A stretch of DNA of 64,000 nucleotides from Acidovorax sp. Leaf160 (GTDB lineage Bacteria; Pseudomonadota; Gammaproteobacteria; Burkholderiales; Burkholderiaceae_C). Position numbers and translations under genes: made by a program. Numbering within the stretch: the first letter of the stretch is position 1; the number at the start of each line of letters is the position of its first letter. Below, in pieces: positions 50,480 through 58,904 of this stretch. The notes below the pieces were generated by a model. The model saw nothing but the letters and a program-made list of their open reading frames with translations, did not search any database and was not told the DNA's origin. The stretch lies in assembly GCF_001424265.1 (NCBI RefSeq), contig NZ_LMOV01000026.1, positions 124,001 to 188,000 on the forward strand, in the 5' to 3' direction.

Positions 50480-50592
50480 TCGTTGATTCATTGTTCAGGG
50501 CTACAAACAGCCGCAAAGGTCAACAAAAAGTTACATGACAGCGCTCAGCCTGAAGAGCCCGACAATTTTGTAAGAGCTTGCTGTCAAATTCG

Positions 50593-51279
50593 TCAGATCG
50601 TGGACGTAGCGAGCAGGAATTCCATCTCCGTCCCTGCCAGTTCGATGCGGTCGCCGCCTCTCAGCGCCGTGGCCTCCGCCCCCGTCGCCACCCCATTCAC
50701 CCGCGCCGTGCTTTCGCCTTCCACATGAACCAGCATGAATTCGTGATGCCGCTTGTTGATGGACGCCACGGCCACCCCTGGCTTGCCGATGGTGGTCACC
50801 ACCTTGGTCAGTACCACCTCGCGGCCCGCAGCCGGGCCGGTGAGCACGCGGATGGAAGCCGTGGGAGCGGGCGTGGCGCTGAGCGGCATGGCGCCGGACA
50901 GGGGCGCAGGGCGCGAGGACTCCGCTCGTGGCGGCACCATGCCGGGCCGGAACACCATCGTGCGCTCGAAGTTGTCGGCGGGTTCTGCTTCGTGGACGAA
51001 GCGGATCTTGTACTTGCCCAGATCGACCACGTCGCCGTTGCGAAGGCGCAGTCGCTGGATGGGCTGGCCGTTGACGTAGGTGCCGTTGGTGCTCTGCAGG
51101 TCTTCGATTTCCACGGTGCCGCCGGGCACGGGCATGTGCAGTGCGGCGTGTTCGCCGCTGATGGCCAGGTTGTCGATCACGACGTCGTTGTAAGGGCGCC
51201 GGCCGACCGTGGTGCGGTCCTTGGTCAGTGGGACTTCCTTGATCACCACGCCGTCGATGGAGACGATCATTTTGGGCAT
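50593..51279 (-). CDS. Two-FHA-domain phosphothreonine-binding protein
   Basis: A 228-residue cytosolic protein. The first FHA domain is textbook (TTVGRRPYNDVVIDNLAISG followed by EHA, then STNGTYVNG). A second, diverged FHA lies at ~140-225 (TTIGKPGVAVASINKRHHEF, RVNGV). FHA domains bind phosphothreonine. The gene follows a PP2C phosphatase gene by 76 bp on the same strand, so the two likely form a reversible Ser/Thr-phosphorylation module, though no kinase is in the window. AGGAG precedes ATG 51279. Confidence 0.9.
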   Translation of the reverse strand: MPKMIVSIDGVVIKEVPLTKDRTTVGRRPYNDVVIDNLAISGEHAALHMPVPGGTVEIEDLQSTNGTYVNGQPIQRLRLRNGDVVDLGKYKIRFVHEAEPADNFERTMVFRPGMVPPRAESSRPAPLSGAMPLSATPAPTASIRVLTGPAAGREVVLTKVVTTIGKPGVAVASINKRHHEFMLVHVEGESTARVNGVATGAEATALRGGDRIELAGTEMEFLLATSTI

Positions 51280-51355
51280 GGGCCACTACTCCTGGTTGTT
51301 ATGTCTCTGTGGGGGGCGCTGGCGGGCTCTAAGTCACCTTGCGCAGGATGTGGCT

Positions 51356-52195
51356 TCATTCGCCCGCCCTGCCTTTGCCGAAAAGCCGCGCCAACAGGCT
51401 GCGGCTCTTCGGTGCGCTGCCGGGTGCGGCACGGCTCTGGACCAACAGCACGGTGATGTTGTCCCGCCCACCCATCTCGTTGGCCAGTTCGACCAATCGG
51501 GCGGCTTTCAAGGGCAAAGCAAGCGGCATGCTCAGCACGTCGGCTACGGCGGCGTCCGCCACCATGTCGGTCAGGCCGTCCGAGCAGAAAAGGAACAGGT
51601 CATCGGACTGGACCGGAAATTCGTTGATCTCGACCTGCACGGTGGCGTCCACTCCCAGCGCCCGGGTGACCAGGTTGCGGTAGCCCGAGGCGGCGGCCTC
51701 CTCCGGCGACAACAGCCCGGCGTCGATCTGCTCTTGCAGCCAGGAGTGATCGCGGGTGATCTGCTGCAGTGTGCCGCTGCGCCACCGGTAGCAGCGCGAG
51801 TCGCCGATGTGCCCCAGGATGAGCCGCTCATGCTGAAACACGCCCACGACGAGGGTGGTGCCCATGCCGCTGTATTCGGCGTGGGCCAGCGCGGCGCTCA
51901 GGATGGCGTAATTGGCGTTGGTGACGGCGGTTTCCAGCGCGCGGCGGAGGTCCGCGCCGGCGGCGTCGGGGCCCGCTTCGCGCAGCCAGCCCGTCATGTC
52001 CGAGCAGATGACTTCCGTGGCCATGCTGCTGGCCACCTCTCCAGCGTTGTAACCCCCCATGCCGTCCGCCAGGACGGCAACGCGCAGATCTTCCAGCACG
52101 GCCACGGCGTCTTCATTGTTGCCACGCACGCGGCCACGGTCAGACAGGGCGGAGAACTCGTACTCCAGCCGGCCAGCGCAGGCGGAAAGCTTCAT
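51356..52195 (-). CDS. PP2C-family Ser/Thr protein phosphatase (Stp/PppA type)
   Basis: A 279-residue phosphatase. The metal-binding and catalytic motifs are all present: RGNNEDAV, LADGMGGYNAGEVAS, ILGHIGDSRCYR, FCSDGLTDMV and GGRDNITVLLV. It removes phosphate from Ser/Thr residues using two Mn/Mg ions. It is encoded just upstream of the FHA protein, the likely reader of the same phosphorylation. The start at ATG 52195 fits the domain; the 281 bp before it (to the second terC) hold nothing recognisable. Confidence 0.92.
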   Translation of the reverse strand: MKLSACAGRLEYEFSALSDRGRVRGNNEDAVAVLEDLRVAVLADGMGGYNAGEVASSMATEVICSDMTGWLREAGPDAAGADLRRALETAVTNANYAILSAALAHAEYSGMGTTLVVGVFQHERLILGHIGDSRCYRWRSGTLQQITRDHSWLQEQIDAGLLSPEEAAASGYRNLVTRALGVDATVQVEINEFPVQSDDLFLFCSDGLTDMVADAAVADVLSMPLALPLKAARLVELANEMGGRDNITVLLVQSRAAPGSAPKSRSLLARLFGKGRAGE

Positions 52196-52476
52196 GGGCG
52201 CTGCGGCCACGCCAACGCGTGGTTCACAGACGCAGCGATGCCGGCCGACTGATACCGGATGGCGAGTGAAAGCGAGGGGTGGGTGGACCGCTTCGGTGCC
52301 GCTGAAGAGTTGTGGAAATCCGCCATATCGTGCCTTGTTCGTCGCGCACGCATCATAGACGAGGGGGTAGGCGGCAGCAGCAGCCCATAGCGAAAACCGG
52401 CCCGGTATCGCGACAACGCGCAGGACCGGGCTTGATGAATGACGTCCGTCCGCGCGGTTGCGGCCGGACGAGCCGC

Positions 52477-53172
52477 TCAGGCGGCCGCGGCCGTGTTCCG
52501 GCGATGTGCCCGCGCCTGCATCCACTTGCCGCCGCCGACCACCAGCAGCGCACCCAGCGCGGCAGCCACGTAGTGCAGCCAGGGGTGGGCCATGGCGTAG
52601 CCATGCAGCGCGGCGTCGTTGGCGATGGTTTCGCCGCCCACCCAGCCGATCAGGCCAGCGCCCAGCAGAATGATGACGGGGAAGCGCTCCATCAGCTTGA
52701 TCATCAGCGTGCTGCCGAAGATCACCAGCGGGATGCTGATGGCCAGGCCCAGGATCAGCAGGACCATGTTGCCCTGCGCCGCTGCGGCTACCGCGATGAC
52801 GTTGTCCAGGCTCATCACCAGGTCGGCGATCAGGATGGTACGCACGGCGGCCATCAGTCCGCCATTGGGCTTGGCTTCGCCCTCGCCGTCGTCGTTGTCG
52901 GTCAGCAGCTGGAAGCCGATCCAGAGCAACAGGCAGCCACCGATGATCTGCAGGAAGGAGAGCTCGAGCAGCTTGGCCGCGACCACGGTCAGGACGATGC
53001 GCAGGAAGACTGCGGCACCCGAACCCCAGGCGATGGCTTTCTTTTGCTGGTGGGGTGGCAGCGAGCGGGCCGCCAGCGCAATGACGACGGCGTTGTCGCC
53101 CGAGAGGATGATGTTGATCCAGACGATCTTGACCAGGCCGATCCAAAAGTCGGCGGAATGCACGAATTCCAT
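52477..53172 (-). CDS. Second TerC-family membrane protein
   Basis: A 231-residue membrane protein, paralogous to the one at 44500. Acidic signatures: LSGDNAVVIALAARSLP and ADLVMSLDNVIAVAAAAQG. GGAG precedes ATG 53172. Unlike the first copy, no yybP-ykoY aptamer is found upstream: only a 14-bp hairpin and the end of sucD. It may therefore be expressed constitutively or by read-through from sucCD. Metal specificity is unknown. Confidence 0.9.
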   Translation of the reverse strand: MEFVHSADFWIGLVKIVWINIILSGDNAVVIALAARSLPPHQQKKAIAWGSGAAVFLRIVLTVVAAKLLELSFLQIIGGCLLLWIGFQLLTDNDDGEGEAKPNGGLMAAVRTILIADLVMSLDNVIAVAAAAQGNMVLLILGLAISIPLVIFGSTLMIKLMERFPVIILLGAGLIGWVGGETIANDAALHGYAMAHPWLHYVAAALGALLVVGGGKWMQARAHRRNTAAAA

Positions 53173-53199
53173 GGCGATTGCTCCACTGTTATGAATGCA

Positions 53200-53233
53200 A
53201 GAAGCGCCCGAAACCTGCGTTTCGGGCGCTTCT
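53200..53233. terminator. Strong 14-bp hairpin between sucD and the second terC
   Basis: AGAAGCGCCCGAAA and its exact complement flank a CCTGCG loop. Only a weak T tract follows on either strand, so it may act as a partial terminator or mRNA stabiliser. It lies 28 bp before the terC start. Confidence 0.6.
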
Positions 53234-53368
53234 CTTATGGGAGCGCACAGTGTAGCCAAGGCCGACGGGCCGGGTCGTGCGTAGTTTTGCGTAGCCAGCC
53301 ACGCTCCACGTCACGGCCCTTCCGGGGCCCGTCACTCCACACACCGGCAGGAGGCCGGCGCAGGCGGC

Positions 53369-54265
53369 TTACTTCAGCTGGGCCTTGAGCAGCTTGCCCA
53401 GTTCCGACGGGTTGCGCGTGATGATGAAGCCGGACTCTTCCATGATGGCCAGCTTGGCATCGGCCGTGTCGGCACCGCCGGAGATCAGCGCGCCGGCGTG
53501 GCCCATGCGCTTGCCGGGAGGGGCGGTCACGCCAGCGATGAAGCCGACGATCGGCTTCTTCATGTTGGCCTTGCACCATTGGGCGGCTTCGGCCTCGTCC
53601 GGGCCACCGATTTCGCCGATCATGATGACGGCGTCGGTGTCCGGGTCGTCGTTGAACGCCTTCATCACGTCGATGTGCTTCAGGCCGTTGATGGGGTCGC
53701 CACCAATGCCCACGGCGCTCGACTGACCCAGGCCGACCTCGGTCAACATGGCGACGGCTTCGTACGTCAGCGTGCCCGAACGGGACACGACGCCAATGCG
53801 GCCCTTGCGGTGGATGTGACCGGGCATGATGCCGATCTTGATTTCGTCAGGCGTGATCAGGCCGGGGCAGTTGGGGCCCAGCAGCAGGGTCTTCTTGCCG
53901 CCGGCGGCTTCCTTGGCCTTCATCTTGTTGCGCACTTCGAGCATGTCGCGAACAGGAATGCCTTCGGTGATGCAGATGGCCATGTCCAGGTCGGCTTCGA
54001 CCGCTTCCCAGATGGCGGCGGCAGCGCCTGCGGGCGGCACGTAGATCACCGACACGGTGGCGCCGGTCTGCGAAGCGGCTTCCTTGACGGAGGCGTAGAT
54101 CGGGATGTTGAAGATCGACTCGCCGGCCTTCTTCGGGTTCACGCCGGCCACGAAGCAGTTCTTGCCGTTCGCGTATTCCTGGCACTTTTCGGTGTGGAAC
54201 TGGCCCGTCTTGCCCGTGATGCCCTGGGTGATGACCTTGGTGTCTTTGTTGATGTAGATCGACAT
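53369..54265 (-). CDS. sucD: Succinyl-CoA synthetase alpha subunit
   Basis: A 298-residue subunit of the TCA-cycle enzyme that converts succinyl-CoA to succinate with nucleotide triphosphate formation. The CoA-binding Rossmann domain has GITGKTGQFHTEK, and the active-site phosphohistidine lies in the segment AGVTAPPGKRMGHAGAL. PNCPG and SRSGTLTYE are conserved. It is 55 bp downstream of sucC in the same operon. AGGA precedes ATG 54265. Confidence 0.97.
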   Translation of the reverse strand: MSIYINKDTKVITQGITGKTGQFHTEKCQEYANGKNCFVAGVNPKKAGESIFNIPIYASVKEAASQTGATVSVIYVPPAGAAAAIWEAVEADLDMAICITEGIPVRDMLEVRNKMKAKEAAGGKKTLLLGPNCPGLITPDEIKIGIMPGHIHRKGRIGVVSRSGTLTYEAVAMLTEVGLGQSSAVGIGGDPINGLKHIDVMKAFNDDPDTDAVIMIGEIGGPDEAEAAQWCKANMKKPIVGFIAGVTAPPGKRMGHAGALISGGADTADAKLAIMEESGFIITRNPSELGKLLKAQLK

Positions 54266-54320
54266 GATGCGTGTCCTAGTCAGTCGGGGACGGAGCTAAA
54301 CGATCCGCCCCCAAAGGTCA

Positions 54321-55481
<1,161 letters not shown>

Positions 55482-55658
55482 GAGGTCTCTCTCAGGAAAG
55501 TATGGTGGTTACCCGTTTGCCATGATCAGATAGGGATGTCTGGCGCGGGCTCGAGGACATGGCAACCGACGACTGTATCATGCTGCGGCGCACCATCCAT
55601 GTGGATATAACTTACGTGTCCGTCGCGGCCCGCCCGCTTTCATTGCAGGAGCAGATTG

Positions 55659-56591
55659 ATGTCTAAAGTGTTTATCGATGGCGAAGCCGGCACCACGGGA
55701 CTGGAGATCCGCGAGCGCCTGCAGGCCATGCCGCAGATCGAGCTGGTGAGCATCGCGCCCGAGCTGCGCAAGGACGCCGCCGCCAAGCGCGCGCTCATCG
55801 CCGGTGTCGACCTGGTGGTGCTGTGCCTGCACGACGACGCCGCGCGCGAGACCGTCGCCCTGGTCGACGCCATCACGGCCGAGACCAGCCGCACGATCCG
55901 CATCATCGACGCCTCCACCGCCCATCGCACTGCCGCTGGCTGGGTCTACGGCTTTCCGGAGCTGTCGGCCGATCAGGCCGAGGCCGTGCGCGGCGCGCTG
56001 CGGGTCTCCAACCCGGGCTGCTATGCCACCGGCGCCATCGCGCTGGTGCGCCCGCTGGTCGATGCCGGCCTGCTGCCCAAGGACTACCCGGTGGCCCTGC
56101 CTTCGGTCAGCGGCTACTCGGGCGGCGGGCGCACCATGATCGAGGCCTACGAGAAGGGCGAGGCCGCGCCTTTCGAGCTGTATGCGCTGGGCCTCTCGCA
56201 CAAGCACCTGCCCGAGATCATGAAGTACACCGGCCTCACCCGCCGGCCCATCTTCACGCCCTCGGTGGGCAACTTCCGCCAGGGCATGCTGGTGCAGCTG
56301 CCGCTGCACCTCGACCTGCTGCCCGGCACGCCCAAGGCGTCGGACCTGCACGACGCGCTGGCCGCCCACTACGCCCGCAGCAACACGCCCGACCAGTGGG
56401 TGCGCGTGCTGCCCCGCACGGACGACGGCAAGATCGAGCCCACGGCCCTGAACGACACCAACCAGCTGGAGCTGCGTGTGTTCTCCAGCGACGAGCACCG
56501 CCACGCCGTGGTGGTGGCCCGGCTGGACAACCTGGGCAAGGGCGCCAGCGGCGCGGCGGTGCAGAACCTGAAGCTGATGCTGGGGCTGTAA
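55659..56591 (+). CDS. argC: N-acetyl-gamma-glutamyl-phosphate reductase, type 2
   Basis: A 310-residue reductase of arginine synthesis that makes N-acetylglutamate semialdehyde with NADPH. The shorter type-2 form is shown by [17 protein letters not shown] at the N-terminus and by length. The active-site Cys is Cys121 in [26 protein letters not shown] is conserved. AGGAG precedes ATG 55659. It stands alone; other arg genes are outside the window. Confidence 0.95.
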   Translation: MSKVFIDGEAGTTGLEIRERLQAMPQIELVSIAPELRKDAAAKRALIAGVDLVVLCLHDDAARETVALVDAITAETSRTIRIIDASTAHRTAAGWVYGFPELSADQAEAVRGALRVSNPGCYATGAIALVRPLVDAGLLPKDYPVALPSVSGYSGGGRTMIEAYEKGEAAPFELYALGLSHKHLPEIMKYTGLTRRPIFTPSVGNFRQGMLVQLPLHLDLLPGTPKASDLHDALAAHYARSNTPDQWVRVLPRTDDGKIEPTALNDTNQLELRVFSSDEHRHAVVVARLDNLGKGASGAAVQNLKLMLGL

Positions 56592-56685
56592 GCCCACAGC
56601 GGGCCGCCGCAACGCGGCTCGTGATCCGGAAGACCACAAGAAGAAGACCGCCGATGCGCGGGCGGCTCGGGGAGGGCCGTGTTCC

Positions 56686-58872
56686 ATGCCACGTCACGAT
56701 CTCTTGCGCCACGCTCGCCGGATGGCCAGCCGCGCGCGCCTGTCCGCCGCGGCGGCTGCAACCACCGCTGCAGCCGCCCTCGCCCTGCCTGCCCTGGCGC
56801 AGACCCTGCCCACCGTGGACGTGCAGGACGCCCCTTCCGCCATCGACGCCCAGACCCGCTCGTACGGCCGCGAGGAACTGGCCCGCTACGGCGACGCCAC
56901 CCTGTCCGACATCCTCCGGCGCCTGCCCGGCATCACGCTGGATGCGGACGGACGGCTGCTCCTGCGCGGCATGGGCGGCGGCTACACGCAGGTGCTGCTG
57001 AACGGGCGGCCCCTGTCCATGCAGGGCAACGGACCGATCCTGGACGGCCTCGGCGCGGAGGTGATCGAGCGCATCGAGATCGTGCGCGGCAGCACCGCCA
57101 CCGACAGCGGGGAGGGCGTGGCCGGCACGGTGCGCATCGTCACGCGCGAAGCCCACGGCGAACGCATCCGGCGCGCCCGGGTGGAGGGCGGCCGCACCCA
57201 GGGCGGCTCCACCGGCCTGCTGGCGCTGGAGCTGGGGGACCGGCTGGGCGACGTGGACTGGGTCGTGTCCGGCCGCTGGCGCAACGAGCACACCGACATT
57301 CGCCGGCTGACCGAGTCGATGGGCTCGGCGGCGGACGGCTCGACCTATTACCTGGACCGCACCCGCCTGGACACCGCCGAGCGCCGGCGCGACTTCGTCA
57401 CCCAGGGCGCACTGGCCTGGCGCGCCACCGCGCAGGACCAGCTCACCCTGCAATGGCTGGGCGAGCTGGGCGCATCGCGCAAGCACACGCCCGGCGTGTT
57501 CCAGCACGACGCCCCCTGGCCCGCGCCGTATGCGACGTCGCTCACGCGGGACGACGAGCCCCGCTTCTGGCACCTGGAGCCGCAACTGCGCTGGCAGCAC
57601 CGGCTGGCCGATGGCGGCACCTGGACGGTGGATGCGAGCCAGTCCCGCTCCGGCTCGCGCAGCCAATGGGACACCGCCACTTTCGACGGCGCCGGCGAAC
57701 TGCTGGACCAGAGCGACTGGCGCGGCAGCTCGCGCGAACGCAGCCAGCGCGTCGGGCTGAAATGGGAGCAGCCCCTGGCGGCCGGCTGGCGCTGGGCCGC
57801 CGGCACCGAACTGCTGCGGGAGCGCTATCGCGAAGACGCGCTGTCCGACGACGAACCCGAGAGCTCGCGGCTGCGCCGCCGCGCCGTGTCCCTTTTCGGG
57901 CAGGTGCAGTGGAGCCCGGCGGCCGACTGGCGCATGGAAGCGGGCCTGCGCCGCGAACGCCGGCACATCGACAGCGGCGACGCGGAGAACGCCCGGCAAC
58001 GGCAGAACGCCGACCACCTCTGGCTGCCGTCGATCAATGCGACATGGCATGAGACGGCCGACCGCAGCTGGCATGCCGGACTGGCCCGCAGCTACCGCCA
58101 GCCGCGCCTGCGCGACCTGTCGCCCGGCGGGCGCAGCACCGGCGATGCCAACCAGCCCTTCTTCCCCGACACGCGGGGCAACCCGGCGCTGCGCGCCGAA
58201 ACCTCCACCGGCGCCGAACTGGGCCTGCGGCAGGCCTGGGGCCGCGCCACGCCGCATGAAGAGCGACCGGGCGAGCTGCGGCTGGGCCTGTTCGCCCGCC
58301 ACATCCAGGACGCCATCACGCGCCGGCTGTTCCAGGATGACGACGGCCGCTGGGTGGTGGCGCCGTTCAACATCGGCCGCAACCGCGTGCTGGGCGCCGA
58401 GGCCGAGGTGCGCTGGGACATGGACAAGCTCGCCCCCGATCACCCCTGGCGCGCGCCGGTCGTGCTGCGCGCGGACCTGACGCTGACCCGCTCGCGCGTG
58501 GCGAGCAACAGCCCCGGCGTGCCCGCACGGCTGGTCGGGCAGTCGCCGGTGGTGCTGGGCGTGGGCTTCGACGCCGGCAGCCGCCGGTGGCCGGCGCTGA
58601 CGTGGGGCGCCACCCTGCGGGCCGAGGCCGGCTACACGTCGCAGCCCAACACCGTCGGCCACCTGCGCACCCGCCCGCTGGCCACGCTGGACGCCTATGC
58701 GCTGTGGAAGGTCGATGCCGCCACCCGGCTGCGGCTGCGCACCACGCAATGGGGTTCCGACTGGCGCACCCGCCTGACCACGCCGCTGCACGAGAGCGGC
58801 AGCCAGCAGGTGGACACGGTGCGGCTCTCGCGCCCCTGGACGGTGGCGCTGTCGCTGGAACGCGACTTCTGA
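56686..58872 (+). CDS. TonB-dependent outer-membrane receptor
   Basis: A 728-residue receptor. After a signal peptide (ALALPALAQ), the plug domain shows LSDILRRLPGITLDADGRLL, GGGYTQVLLNGRPLSM and EVIERIEIVRGSTATDSGEG. The rest is a 22-strand barrel ending in the terminal aromatic signature VALSLERDF. It imports a ligand such as a siderophore or cobalamin using TonB energy; the ligand is unknown. No Fur box is obvious in the 94 bp upstream. The CHAT protein gene begins 32 bp after its stop, so both are likely co-transcribed. Confidence 0.9.
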   Translation: MPRHDLLRHARRMASRARLSAAAAATTAAAALALPALAQTLPTVDVQDAPSAIDAQTRSYGREELARYGDATLSDILRRLPGITLDADGRLLLRGMGGGYTQVLLNGRPLSMQGNGPILDGLGAEVIERIEIVRGSTATDSGEGVAGTVRIVTREAHGERIRRARVEGGRTQGGSTGLLALELGDRLGDVDWVVSGRWRNEHTDIRRLTESMGSAADGSTYYLDRTRLDTAERRRDFVTQGALAWRATAQDQLTLQWLGELGASRKHTPGVFQHDAPWPAPYATSLTRDDEPRFWHLEPQLRWQHRLADGGTWTVDASQSRSGSRSQWDTATFDGAGELLDQSDWRGSSRERSQRVGLKWEQPLAAGWRWAAGTELLRERYREDALSDDEPESSRLRRRAVSLFGQVQWSPAADWRMEAGLRRERRHIDSGDAENARQRQNADHLWLPSINATWHETADRSWHAGLARSYRQPRLRDLSPGGRSTGDANQPFFPDTRGNPALRAETSTGAELGLRQAWGRATPHEERPGELRLGLFARHIQDAITRRLFQDDDGRWVVAPFNIGRNRVLGAEAEVRWDMDKLAPDHPWRAPVVLRADLTLTRSRVASNSPGVPARLVGQSPVVLGVGFDAGSRRWPALTWGATLRAEAGYTSQPNTVGHLRTRPLATLDAYALWKVDAATRLRLRTTQWGSDWRTRLTTPLHESGSQQVDTVRLSRPWTVALSLERDF

Positions 58873-58904
58873 CCGTGGGCCTGCGCCGTGCAGCGTGGAG
58901 GAGC

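Noticed and set aside
53175-53368. A second yybP-ykoY riboswitch before the other terC gene
   Set aside because: None of the diagnostic bases (GGGGAGTAGC, TCGTCAGTACG, GCAAGACC) occur there; only a simple hairpin is present.
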